A DNA stretch of 64,000 nt from Collinsella sp. WCA1-178-WT-3 (M1) (lineage in GTDB: Bacteria > Actinomycetota > Coriobacteriia > Coriobacteriales > Coriobacteriaceae). The translations under genes were made by a program, and so were the position numbers. The stretch lies in assembly GCF_009696325.1 (NCBI RefSeq), contig NZ_VUME01000006.1, forward strand, positions 1 through 64,000, given 5' to 3'. The notes beneath the pieces are model-generated. The model worked only from the letters and a program-made list of their open reading frames with translations. It was not told the origin of the DNA and did not search any database. Shown here in pieces: positions 8,892-16,888 of this stretch; within the stretch, counting starts at the first letter, position 1; every line of letters begins with the position of its first letter.

Positions 8892-10086
8892 GGCAGGCGA
8901 TAATCTCATCCGAAAGATCGAGGGCAGAGTTGGTCACGGCATCCATATCGTAGTAACGATACTCGGCCAGGCGACCCACCGGGTGGAAGTTCGTCAGGTT
9001 CTGGACGCGCTCAAGATAGCGCTCATAGAGCTCGCGGTTCTTGGGCTCCAGAATGGCGTAATAGGGCGTCTCGCCCGAGCCGGGCGTATAGGACTTGGAA
9101 TACTCCTTCATGATGGTGGTCTTGCCGGGCAGGACCTGACCAGTCATGTTCTTGAACTCGGTGATGCGCGTGTAATCCTCGCTCGTGGTGTAGTTGACGG
9201 TGCCCACGGGCTGGAACTGGTCCATATCGAGCGTCTCGAACTTCATGTCGAGCGTACGGTACGGCAGAGCGCCCAAGTCGAGGTTGAACAGCTCGTCGAG
9301 CGGACCGGTGTAGACGATCTCGCCGCCATAGACCTTGCCGTCGATCTTAACGGTGGTCTCGTCAATCTCAAAGAGGTCGCGGGCGTCCACGTCGCAGAAC
9401 ACATCAATCAGATCGTGGTCGAGCATATGCTCGAACAACGCGGTATAGCCGTCCTGCGGCATGCCCTGGAAGGGAGCCTGCGGGAAATAGCGGTCATCGT
9501 CGCCCACAAAGACGGGAACGCGGCCGGTGATCGAGGGATCGATCTGGTCGGGCGTCTGGCCCCACTGCTTCATGGTGTAATGCAAAAAGACGTTCTCGTA
9601 GACGTAATCGGCGACCTCGGCAAGATCCGGGTCGTTCTTCTTGCGCAGCTCCATGATGGGCACCTTGACGTCCTTGCCAAAGGTCTCCACGAGCTTCTGA
9701 TACAGCTCCTCGCCGCGCTCATCGCCAAAGGCGAGCTTGAGGCTCGCGTGATTAAAGGGCACGGGCATAAGGGTGCCGTTGATGTTGGCGAGCACCTTGT
9801 GCTGGTAGTCCGTCCACTTGGTAAAGCGCGACAGAAAATTGTGGACGCGCTCGTTAAAGGTATGGTAAATGTGCGGACCATACTCGTGGACCAGGATCCC
9901 GGCCTCATCAGAGCAGTCGTAAGCATTGCCCGCAATGTGGCCACGGCGCTCCAAAACGGCAACGCGATAGCCGATGGTCTCGGCAAGACGGCGGGCACAA
10001 ACGGCACCGGCATACCCGGCACCGACGACAATCATGTCGTATGCGCCGGCGTTAAAGCCTTCAGGCAGGCCTGAGGTAATCTGCAT
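8884..10086 (-). CDS. glf: UDP-galactopyranose mutase
   Basis: Glf is an FAD enzyme that converts UDP-galactopyranose to UDP-galactofuranose for cell-surface glycans. The 400-residue length is typical. An N-terminal Rossmann motif GAGYAGAVCARRLAE begins about residue 22. HIYHTFNERVHNFLSRFTKW and QWGQTPDQI surround the substrate site, and VNYTTSEDYTRITEFK is a diagnostic late motif. ATG 10086 has an AAGGAG site. It leads a two-gene unit with the overlapping GT2, consistent with galactofuranose being built into a capsule or wall polymer. Confidence 0.95.
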   Translation of the reverse strand: MQITSGLPEGFNAGAYDMIVVGAGYAGAVCARRLAETIGYRVAVLERRGHIAGNAYDCSDEAGILVHEYGPHIYHTFNERVHNFLSRFTKWTDYQHKVLANINGTLMPVPFNHASLKLAFGDERGEELYQKLVETFGKDVKVPIMELRKKNDPDLAEVADYVYENVFLHYTMKQWGQTPDQIDPSITGRVPVFVGDDDRYFPQAPFQGMPQDGYTALFEHMLDHDLIDVFCDVDARDLFEIDETTVKIDGKVYGGEIVYTGPLDELFNLDLGALPYRTLDMKFETLDMDQFQPVGTVNYTTSEDYTRITEFKNMTGQVLPGKTTIMKEYSKSYTPGSGETPYYAILEPKNRELYERYLERVQNLTNFHPVGRLAEYRYYDMDAVTNSALDLSDEIIACHA

Positions 10087-10243
10087 CGATACTCCTTGTC
10101 AAAAGCCACGGGCTCGTTAGCTGGGCTTTTCTCGAACATTCTTCGAGACATATTTATCAGAGCGATTATAGCGCTAATGCGTCCTATAATGAGCTTGCCA
10201 CACAAGGAAAGCTCAAGCACCCCGGCGTACATATTTGAAAGGT

Positions 10244-10264
10244 AAACCCGCTAGCAGCGGGTTT
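10244..10264 (+). promoter_or_regulatory. Hairpin in the pta leader
   Basis: AAACCCGCT-agc-AGCGGGTTT is a perfect 9-bp hairpin followed by ATTC. It lies 54 bases before the pta start and downstream of a consensus TATAAT at 10185-10190. It could be a weak attenuator or a 5' stabiliser. The T-tract is too short for a confident terminator call. Confidence 0.45.
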
Positions 10265-10317
10265 ATTCGTGGACAGCCCGGTGCCTGGAGCTTAGCGAAA
10301 CGCTTGTAAGGAGTAAC

Positions 10318-11298
10318 ATGAGCGATTTCCTAAACCGTATGAAGTCTGCCGCCAAGGCCGACCTTAAGACGATCGTCCTGCCCGAGGGCGAAGATCCGCG
10401 CACCATCATCGCAGCTACCAAGATCATCGAGGAGGGCTTGGCAAAGATCGTCATCTTGGGCAACCCCGACGAGATCAACGTTCCCGGCGCTACCGTCATC
10501 GACCCGCGCAATGCCGAGAAGCACGAGGAGTACGCGCAGAAGTTTGCCGAGCTCCGCGCCAAGAAGGGCGTCACCATCGAGCAGGCTCGCGCCCAGTTGA
10601 TGGACGCCACCTACTTTGGCACCATGATGGTCAAGATGGGCGATGCCGATGGCCTGGTCTCCGGCGCCTGCCACTCCACCGCCGACACCCTGCGTCCCGC
10701 GCTGCAGATCCTCAAGACCGCCCCGGGCACCAAGCTGGTCTCGGCCTTCTTTGTGATGTGCACCGACACCCCGCAGTTCGGCACCGACGGCACGCTGATC
10801 TTCGCCGACTGCGGCCTCAACATCAACCCGTCCTCCGATGAGCTCTCCGAGATCGCCATCGCCTCCGCTCACTCCTGGTCCACCTTCATGGGCAACGTTG
10901 AGCCGCACGTGGCCATGCTCTCCTACTCCACCATGGGTTCCGCCGGCGGCGAGGTCGCCAAGAAGGTCCAGGAGGCTGTGAAGTTCTGCAGGGAGAAGGC
11001 TCCCGAGCTCGCCATCGATGGCGACCTGCAGCTCGACGCCGCCATCGTCCCCACCGTCGCCCAGCTCAAGGCTCCCGGCTCCTCCGTTGCCGGCAAGGCC
11101 AACGTGCTCGTGTTTCCCGACCTCGAGGCCGGCAACATCGGCTACAAGCTGGTCCAGCGCTTCGCCGGCGCCGACGCCTACGGCCCCATCCTGCAGGGCA
11201 TCGCCAAGCCGGTTAACGACCTTTCGCGCGGCTGCTCTGCCGACGACATCGTGGGTGTCGTGGCCATCACCGCCGTCCAGGCTCAGATGGCCGAGTAG
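10318..11298 (+). CDS. pta: Phosphate acetyltransferase
   Basis: Pta converts acetyl-CoA and phosphate to acetyl-phosphate, feeding acetate kinase for ATP in fermentation. At 326 residues it is the short, single-domain form. Recognisable blocks are IVLPEGEDPRTIIAA near the N-terminus, YFGTMMVKMGDADGLVSGA, HVAMLSYSTMGSAGG and NVLVFPDLEAGNIGYKL. It starts at ATG 10318 after AAGGAG. Codon use is strongly biased to abundant codons, as in ackA. A TATAAT at 10185-10190 is the likely -10. It is convergent with the two ackA genes rather than in a pta-ackA operon. Confidence 0.96.
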   Translation: MSDFLNRMKSAAKADLKTIVLPEGEDPRTIIAATKIIEEGLAKIVILGNPDEINVPGATVIDPRNAEKHEEYAQKFAELRAKKGVTIEQARAQLMDATYFGTMMVKMGDADGLVSGACHSTADTLRPALQILKTAPGTKLVSAFFVMCTDTPQFGTDGTLIFADCGLNINPSSDELSEIAIASAHSWSTFMGNVEPHVAMLSYSTMGSAGGEVAKKVQEAVKFCREKAPELAIDGDLQLDAAIVPTVAQLKAPGSSVAGKANVLVFPDLEAGNIGYKLVQRFAGADAYGPILQGIAKPVNDLSRGCSADDIVGVVAITAVQAQMAE

Positions 11299-11313
11299 CG
11301 GACGCACTCGCCC

Positions 11314-11444
11314 GAAGGCCGTACGGGCTAACCCCTGAAAACGTCCTCGACCAATGAAACGCCCCCGTTCTGCTCCTCCGGAGCTACGAACGGGGGCGTT
11401 TCTGGTCTGCGGAATGTTTTCAGGGGTTAGCCCGTACGGCCTTC
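11314..11444. repeat. R2 repeat copy 3 between pta and ackA
   Basis: Perfect 29-base arms (11314-11342 and 11416-11444) enclose a 73-base core. The core keeps GTCCT at the 5' side and GCGGAA at the 3' side. In place of ATGCAA/TTGCAT it has the paired GACCA/TGGTC, then a GAAACGCCCCCGTTC hairpin. It sits after the pta stop between convergent genes and probably also ends transcription. Confidence 0.75.
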
Positions 11445-11604
11445 TACCGCAACGCAGCAATCAGGGCATCTGGAGTGGACGGCGGCTTGGCTACGAGCTG
11501 GGGCTAAGAATCCTGAACGGATGGGTGCCGTTGCTGGGGGGCAAACGATGCGGATATGGTCACTTTGGATTTGAAAGGCTGATAGGGCCTCGGCGGCCAT
11601 TCTG

Positions 11605-11744
11605 CCGGAAAGCGTGTCCCGGTTTGAAGGCGGATTGTGGGATGTAGCTTCCACTTGGGGCTTGTTTGGGAAACTGTGGGACGGAATTTTGCTTTATTGT
11701 GGGTCGCACTTTCCGCAACGTGCCTCAACCGGAAAGCGTGTCCC
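11605..11744. repeat. Direct repeat CCGGAAAGCGTGTCCC, two copies
   Basis: The 16-mer occurs identically at 11605-11620 and 11729-11744, 124 bases apart. It lies in the 350-base gene-free stretch 11445-11796. Reading frames here are short, lack ribosome sites and look unlike neighbouring coding sequence. This may be decayed mobile or REP-type sequence. Confidence 0.5.
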
Positions 11745-11796
11745 AGAATTTGTGCTCGAAACGGGATGGAGTTTCCGCTGTCCTTCTGCTAGTAAA

Positions 11797-11830
11797 AAAG
11801 GCCTCCGGAGCTGTTGCTTCGGAGGCCTTT
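11797..11830 (-). terminator. Terminator of ackA (first copy)
   Basis: AAAGGCCTCCG (11797-11807) pairs with CGGAGGCCTTT (11820-11830). On the minus strand the stem runs into TTTTTT from the run of A at 11794-11799. It is 22 bases past the ackA stop. Confidence 0.8.
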
Positions 11831-11852
11831 CGTTTAAATACAAATGCGCGCG

Positions 11853-13031
11853 TTAGTTGTTCTTGGTCAGACGCTCGACGTCGTGGGCGATCATGTATTC
11901 CTCGTCGGTGGGGATGACCATGACGGTGACGGCGGAACCGGCGGAGCTGATGACCTGCGGGCCGTTGCCCACGGCCTCGCGGTTCTTGTTGTTGTCGATG
12001 CGCACGCCCAGCCACTCAAAGCAGTCGCAGAAGGCCTTGCGGATCGACCAGTCGTTCTCGCCGATGCCGGCGGTAAAGGTGATGGTGTCCACGCCCGCCA
12101 TGGATGCGATCATGGAACCGGCCTGCTGCATGGCCTTGTAGGCGAACATGTCGAAGGCGAGCAGGCAGCGCTCATCGCCCTCGGAGGCGCGCGTGCGGAT
12201 GTCGCGGGCGTCGTTGGAGATACCCGAGATGGCAAGCAGACCAGACTGCTTGTTCATCATGTCATCGACTTCCTGATAGCTGTAGCCGCCCTCGCGCTGC
12301 AAGTAGCACACGGTAGCCGGGTCGATGGAGCCGCAGCGGGTTCCCATCATCAGGCCATCGAGCGGCGTGAGGCCCATCGTGGTGTCGCGGCACACGCCGT
12401 CCTCGATGGCGGCGAGCGAAGCGCCGTTGCCCAGATGGCACGAAAGCAGGCGGTGGCAGCGCGAGCCCAGGATCTCCTTGGCCATCATCCACTCGTAGCG
12501 GTGGCTCGTACCGTGGGCGCCGTACTTGCGCACGTGGTACTTGTCGCACACGTCCTTGGGCAGCGCGTAGGTGTAGGCGACCTCGGGCATGGTCATGTGG
12601 AACGAAGTGTCGAAGACGGCCACGTTGGGCAGCTCCGGATACTTCTCGCGGCAATATTCGATTGCCGCGGCCTCGCCGTAGTTGTGCAGCGGAGCAAGCG
12701 GTGCCACCTCAAGGATCTTGGCCATAACCTCGTCGTCGACGACTGCGGAATCATCGAAGTGCCAGCCGCCCTGAACGATACGATGCCCAATGCCATCAAT
12801 CGTAAAGTCGGTCTTCTCGAGCTCCTCGAGCACACGAGCGATAGCAGAGCGATGATCGGGGAAAGGGACCTCCTCGGTCTGCTTGGCGCCACCGTTCTCG
12901 GAGTGGCCAAAGATGCCCATGTCCGATCCGATACGCTCGCAGTTGCCCTTGGCGAAAACCTTGCGGGTATCGGTATCCAAAAGCTGATATTTAAGGCTTG
13001 AACTGCCGGCGTTGACAACAAGTACGTTCAT
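11853..13031 (-). CDS. ackA: Acetate kinase, copy 1
   Basis: Acetate kinase makes ATP and acetate from acetyl-phosphate. The protein has 392 residues. Typical blocks are LVVNAGSSSLKYQL (nucleotide and phosphate site), GIGHRIVQGG, FDTSFHMTMP, YGAHGTSHRYE, CHLGNGAS, MGTRCGSIDPA and FTAGIGEN. The usual HGG after HRIV is QGG, and the usual SGDIDPA is CGSIDPA. The neighbouring copy shares both changes, so they look lineage-specific. ATG 13031 follows AAAGGAG. It is downstream of the second copy on the same strand, separated by that gene's terminator. Confidence 0.93.
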   Translation of the reverse strand: MNVLVVNAGSSSLKYQLLDTDTRKVFAKGNCERIGSDMGIFGHSENGGAKQTEEVPFPDHRSAIARVLEELEKTDFTIDGIGHRIVQGGWHFDDSAVVDDEVMAKILEVAPLAPLHNYGEAAAIEYCREKYPELPNVAVFDTSFHMTMPEVAYTYALPKDVCDKYHVRKYGAHGTSHRYEWMMAKEILGSRCHRLLSCHLGNGASLAAIEDGVCRDTTMGLTPLDGLMMGTRCGSIDPATVCYLQREGGYSYQEVDDMMNKQSGLLAISGISNDARDIRTRASEGDERCLLAFDMFAYKAMQQAGSMIASMAGVDTITFTAGIGENDWSIRKAFCDCFEWLGVRIDNNKNREAVGNGPQVISSAGSAVTVMVIPTDEEYMIAHDVERLTKNN

Positions 13032-13097
13032 GAGACTCCTTTGCAGTGCAATACGGTCGACGCAGACCTCTTAAGGCGACCGCATTTTAATAAGAAG

Positions 13098-13114
13098 TTA
13101 TCACATCTTGATAA
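13098..13114. promoter_or_regulatory. Palindrome TTATCA-N5-TGATAA upstream of ackA copy 1
   Basis: A perfect 6+6 inverted repeat lies 67 bases upstream of the ackA start codon, in the AT-rich part of the spacer between the two acetate kinases. Its position suits an operator. No known regulator is assigned. Confidence 0.3.
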
Positions 13115-13145
13115 ATAGCTATCAGACATATCGCCCAACGAGCGC

Positions 13146-13184
13146 AAAAGAGGGGCTGAACGGCACTTGGTCGTCCAGCCCCTC
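13146..13184 (-). terminator. Terminator of ackA copy 2
   Basis: On the minus strand GAGGGGCTG pairs with CAGCCCCTC across a 17-base loop and is followed by TTTT. It starts 12 bases after the stop of the second acetate kinase and so separates the two paralogs transcriptionally. Confidence 0.75.
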
Positions 13185-13195
13185 CCCTCTTGCAA

Positions 13196-14374
13196 TTACT
13201 TGCTGTTGACGATGCGCTCGACGTCGGAAGCGATCATGAACTCCTCATCCGTGGGGATGACGAAGATCTTGACCTTGGAATCCTTGGCGGACAGGCACCA
13301 AGCGCCGTCGCCGCGCAGGGCGTTGCGGGCATGGTCCATCTTGACGCCCATAAAGGCCAGACGATCGGCCACTCCGGCGCGGACAGCCGGAGCGTGCTCG
13401 CCGATGCCGGCGGTAAAGACCAGGGTGTCCATACCGCACATAGAAGTGGCCATCTCGGCGGCCTTGGCGGCAATCTTGTAGACGAACATATCGAAGGCGA
13501 GCTGGGCCTCGGGGTCGCCGGCAGCGGCGAGCTCCTCAACGTTGCGGCAGTCGTTGGTCTTGCCGCCGGTCACAGCCAAAAGGCCGGACTTCTTGTTCAT
13601 CATCTCGTCGACCTCGTCGAAGGTGTAGCCGCCCTCGCGCTGCAGGTAGCACACGGTAGCAGGGTCGATGGAGCCGCAGCGGGTGCCCATCATGACACCG
13701 TCGAGCGGCGTCAAGCCCATGGTGGTGTCCATGCACTTGCCGTCCTCGATGGCGCACAGGGAAGCGCCGGAGCCGATATGGCACACGACGACCTTGCGAG
13801 CCTCGCCGTTGGTCATCTCGGCAACCTTCTTGGAGATGTAGCGGTAGCTGGTGCCGTGGGCGCCGTACTTACGGATGTGCAGCTTGTCGCAGACGTCCTT
13901 GGGCAGGGCGTAGGTCTTGGCGACCTCGGGCATATTGAAGTGGAAAGCAGTGTCGTAGACCGTGACGTTGGGCAGGTCGGGATACTGCTCGAGGCAGTAC
14001 TCGATAACGTTGGCCTCGGGGTTGTTGTGCAGCGGGGCGAGCGGAGCGACCTCGCGGATCTTGGCGAGGACGTCCTCGTCGACGAGGGAGGAATCGCCGA
14101 AGTACCAACCGCCCTGAACGATACGGTGGCCGATGCCCTCGATCTTGACGCCGTTGGCCTCGAGGTCCTTCAGGACGACCTCGATGGCGACCTTGTGGTC
14201 GGGGAACTCGATGTTCTCGGTCACCTTCTTGGAACCGTTGGCAGCGTGGGTGAAGGTACCGCCGGTAAAGCAGACGCGCTCGCAGGAGCCCTTTGCGGAC
14301 ACCTTGTGGGACTTGGTATCGATGACCTGATACTTAAGGGTCGAAGATCCTGCGTTGACGACCAGAACGTTCAT
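13196..14374 (-). CDS. ackA: Acetate kinase, copy 2
   Basis: This is a second full-length, 392-residue acetate kinase-family protein, clearly a tandem paralog of the one at 11853-13031. It has LVVNAGSSTLKYQV, HRIVQGGWYF, FDEVDEMMNKKSGLL and FTAGIGEH. It departs from the family more than copy 1 does: HGTSY for HGTSH, and CHIGSG for CHLGNG. That raises the possibility of a different acyl substrate or altered kinetics. ATG 14374 is preceded by GGAGAC. It has its own terminator. Whether the two genes serve different conditions cannot be told here. Confidence 0.9.
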   Translation of the reverse strand: MNVLVVNAGSSTLKYQVIDTKSHKVSAKGSCERVCFTGGTFTHAANGSKKVTENIEFPDHKVAIEVVLKDLEANGVKIEGIGHRIVQGGWYFGDSSLVDEDVLAKIREVAPLAPLHNNPEANVIEYCLEQYPDLPNVTVYDTAFHFNMPEVAKTYALPKDVCDKLHIRKYGAHGTSYRYISKKVAEMTNGEARKVVVCHIGSGASLCAIEDGKCMDTTMGLTPLDGVMMGTRCGSIDPATVCYLQREGGYTFDEVDEMMNKKSGLLAVTGGKTNDCRNVEELAAAGDPEAQLAFDMFVYKIAAKAAEMATSMCGMDTLVFTAGIGEHAPAVRAGVADRLAFMGVKMDHARNALRGDGAWCLSAKDSKVKIFVIPTDEEFMIASDVERIVNSK

Positions 14375-14427
14375 GTGTCTCCCTACTAACAGGCGGTGTG
14401 GCGCCGCCAGGTTACATACGCTTCAAT

Positions 14428-14461
14428 AATAAACCCAAACGCCCTCGCGCTCGGGTTTATT
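14428..14461 (-). terminator. Terminator of the HIT gene
   Basis: AATAAACCC (14428-14436) pairs with GGGTTTATT (14453-14461). On the minus strand the hairpin follows the HIT stop by about 60 bases and ends in TTATTATT. Confidence 0.55.
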
Positions 14462-14521
14462 GCGTTGATATATAAGTTATCGGTGCCTAAGCTTTCGCCT
14501 CATCCCACGGAAGAAGCGTCC

Positions 14522-14857
14522 TCAGATGAGGTTCTCGCCCAGGTTCTTGCCGCCGAGGACGTGCATGTGGAAGTGCATGACGGTCTGGCCGGCGTTGACG
14601 CCCTTGTTGGAAATGACGCGGAAACCGTCCTCCAGGCCCTTGGCCTTAGCGACCTCCTGGATAGCGTGAGCCATGGCGCCCATGGTCTCGGCCGGTACGT
14701 TGTCGGCGATGTCGCTGTAGTGCTTCTTGGGGATCACGAGCGTGTGGACCGGCGCCTGGGGATTGAGGTCGTCGAAGGCGATGACCTGATCGTCCTCGTA
14801 AACGACGGTCGAGGGGATCTCGTGGTTGGCAATTTTGCAGAAGATGCAATCACACAT
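14522..14857 (-). CDS. HIT family protein (HINT-like nucleotide hydrolase)
   Basis: The protein has 111 residues with CDCIFCKIANHEIPS at the N-terminus (a CxxC pair of the HINT branch) and the catalytic histidine triad HFHMHVLGG near residue 100. HINT proteins hydrolyse nucleoside phosphoramidates and aminoacyl-adenylates. ATG 14857 follows AAAGGAACC; an open frame upstream runs through the R3/R4 palindrome and is not real. Cytoplasmic. The physiological substrate is unknown. Confidence 0.92.
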   Translation of the reverse strand: MCDCIFCKIANHEIPSTVVYEDDQVIAFDDLNPQAPVHTLVIPKKHYSDIADNVPAETMGAMAHAIQEVAKAKGLEDGFRVISNKGVNAGQTVMHFHMHVLGGKNLGENLI

Positions 14858-14882
14858 GGTTGGTTCCTTTCTCACAGACCAA

Positions 14883-14991
14883 GGTAGTCTTTTTGGGACG
14901 GGGCTTTTTTGACTACTTTTTCGCAAGCGCAGGCACCTGGCGAGCCGTCGCGCAAGGGTAGTCAAAAAAGCCCCGTCCCAAAAAGACTACC
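14883..14991. repeat. Long perfect inverted repeat, 34-bp arms
   Basis: Arms 14883-14916 and 14958-14991 are exact reverse complements over 34 bases around a 41-base loop. The arm contains TTTTTGGGACGGGG, related to the GGGACAGG palindromes elsewhere. The loop differs from the R2 core. It lies between the xseB stop and the HIT start and would also be a strong RNA hairpin. Confidence 0.75.
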
Positions 14992-15012
14992 CCAAAGTAG
15001 GCTGCGAGGTGG

Positions 15013-15279
15013 TTAGAACGAGAGGTTATCGTCGGTGTTGGCGGCTTCGCCGTCGGCGAGCACGTCGTTGCCGTCGACGTCCTTAAGGAGCACCGAGACC
15101 TTCTGCTCGGCATCGGACAGGCGGGTGCGTAGGCTCTTGAGGAGCTCGACGCCGCGGGTATAGCTCTCGAGCGACTCCTCGAGCTCCATGTCGCCCGACT
15201 CCAGGCTGCGGATGATGAGCTCCAGCTCCTGCGAGGCCTGCTTGTACGTAAGCTGCTCGACCGGGGTCTTCTCTGCCAT
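15013..15279 (-). CDS. xseB: Exonuclease VII small subunit
   Basis: XseB (88 residues) wraps the large subunit of the single-strand exonuclease that trims ssDNA in repair. The family pattern is clear: LTYKQASQELELIIRSLESGDMELEESLESYTRGVELLKSLRTRL, a pair of coiled helices. An acidic, Asn/Asp-rich tail follows. It lies 42 bases after xseA on the same strand, with a GGAAA ribosome site, so the two form an operon. Confidence 0.93.
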   Translation of the reverse strand: MAEKTPVEQLTYKQASQELELIIRSLESGDMELEESLESYTRGVELLKSLRTRLSDAEQKVSVLLKDVDGNDVLADGEAANTDDNLSF

Positions 15280-15321
15280 ATCTGTTTCCTTTCCTAAAGG
15301 TTTATCGCTATGAAAGGCGGC

Positions 15322-16773
15322 CTACTCGACCGCGTTGACGGTTGCTGCCACGTTGCCGTCCGCCATGCGCACGCGAATAGCGTCGCCCGGCTTAAAGGTC
15401 TTGGCGCTCGTAGCCACACCGTCCTCGCTGTACGCGATGGAGTAACCGCGGGCAAGCACCTTGAGCGGCGACAAGGCATCGAGCGACGCAGCAGCTCGGC
15501 CCAGGTCGGACGCGGGCTTGCTGAGCATCGTGCGCCCCTGATGCTCCAGACGGGAGCTCGCAAGCGTGAGCGCATGGCGCTTGCCATCGAGCCCCGAGGT
15601 GCTTGCGATCAAGCGCTCGGGCAGGCGCTCAAAGTCGGAGCGGAAGGCCCCAACCGAACGCGTTACAGCGCCGGACAGGCGATCAGCCGTCAGGGCAAGC
15701 TCAGACTCGCGACGCTCGACCATAAATGTGGGGTCGTTGAGGCACGGACGGCGTGCGGCGGCATCGAGCGCATCGCCCAGACGGGCCGTATAGGTGTCCC
15801 AAGCGCGGCGACCACGCTGATCGAGCATTTCCAGATCGACCTGATCTGACCCGATCATCGATGCCATCGCGGCGCCCAGACGCTGATGGCGCGCCTCGAG
15901 CACATCTGCCAGCTCCGTCATAGCCGGCGCAACCGATTCGGCCGCCGCCGTGGGCGTGGAGGCGCGCCGGTCGCTCACCATGTCGCAGATCGAGGTATCG
16001 GGCTCATGGCCAATGCCGGTCACCACGGGCACAGGACAAGCCGCCACCGCGCGGGCAAGCTCCTCGTCATTAAAGGTCATGAGGTCCTCGAAGGAGCCGC
16101 CGCCGCGCACGAGCAATATGCAATCGGGCGCCGGCGTAATGGAAGCGGCGCGACGCAAACCCTCAATGAGCTCTGCCGGCGCTCCCTCGCCTTGAACTTT
16201 GGCACCCACGCAAACGAGCTCGACGAGCGGGTTGCGACGACGCAATGTGCGCTTGACGTCATCGATTACGGCACCCGAAAGTGAGGTGACGACCGCCACG
16301 CGTGAACAGAACACCGGGATGCGGCGCTTGCGCGCTTCGTCCATCAGGCCCTCGCGGCTCAGCTTTTCGGCCAGTTGCGCCACTTGTTGACGCAGCAGAC
16401 CCTCCCCCGCCAGCGAAAACGAGCGGGCGACAAAACTCATGCGGCCCGTGGGCTTATAGAGATTGAAGCTACCCTTAAAGCTCACCTGCATGCCGTCGCG
16501 CAGATCGAACGTGCGCTTGAGATAGGCGCCCTTCCAAATGATGCAGTCAACGGCGGCCGAATCGTCCTTAATCTGGAAGTAGCAGTGGCCGCTTCGGGCA
16601 TTGGGGCCACGGAAACCCGTGACCTCGCCCAAGACACTCAGCTGCGGAATAGCATCGAGTGCACCGGCGGCGATCTCCACCGCCTGGCTCACGCTGAGTT
16701 CCTTGCGCTCCTGATCGTCCGAGCCGTCAAACTCGGCGGAAACGGCATTGCCGGTTAGATTCCAGCCTGCCAC
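15322..16773 (-). CDS. xseA: Exonuclease VII large subunit
   Basis: The protein is 483 residues. It has an N-terminal OB-fold (LSVLGEVTGFRGPNARSGHCYFQIKD) that binds ssDNA. The nuclease domain follows with VTSLSGAVIDDV, VRGGGSFEDLMTFNDEELARA and GIGHEPDTSICDMVSDRRASTPTAAAE. A long coiled-coil C-terminus carries the small subunit and ends in a beta-barrel. The start is GTG 16773, set by a perfect AGGAGG four bases before it; an ATG-type start further up has no ribosome site. Partner of xseB. Confidence 0.94.
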   Translation of the reverse strand: MAGWNLTGNAVSAEFDGSDDQERKELSVSQAVEIAAGALDAIPQLSVLGEVTGFRGPNARSGHCYFQIKDDSAAVDCIIWKGAYLKRTFDLRDGMQVSFKGSFNLYKPTGRMSFVARSFSLAGEGLLRQQVAQLAEKLSREGLMDEARKRRIPVFCSRVAVVTSLSGAVIDDVKRTLRRRNPLVELVCVGAKVQGEGAPAELIEGLRRAASITPAPDCILLVRGGGSFEDLMTFNDEELARAVAACPVPVVTGIGHEPDTSICDMVSDRRASTPTAAAESVAPAMTELADVLEARHQRLGAAMASMIGSDQVDLEMLDQRGRRAWDTYTARLGDALDAAARRPCLNDPTFMVERRESELALTADRLSGAVTRSVGAFRSDFERLPERLIASTSGLDGKRHALTLASSRLEHQGRTMLSKPASDLGRAAASLDALSPLKVLARGYSIAYSEDGVATSAKTFKPGDAIRVRMADGNVAATVNAVE

Positions 16774-16842
16774 GCAGCCTCCTTTCGTTATCGTGCACAA
16801 AGGCTCCAGCCCTGCGCAAATTCAAGTCCAACACATAGTACA

Positions 16843-16872
16843 GCGCCGCGGGGACACAAATCCCCGCGGCGC
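16843..16872 (-). terminator. Perfect GC hairpin after the zinc peptidase
   Basis: GCGCCGCGGGGA pairs with TCCCCGCGGCGC across six bases, 17 bases past the zinc peptidase stop. There is no U-tract, so it may be a weak terminator or 3' stabiliser. Confidence 0.5.
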
Positions 16873-16888
16873 CTGTCAAGCCAATTTG

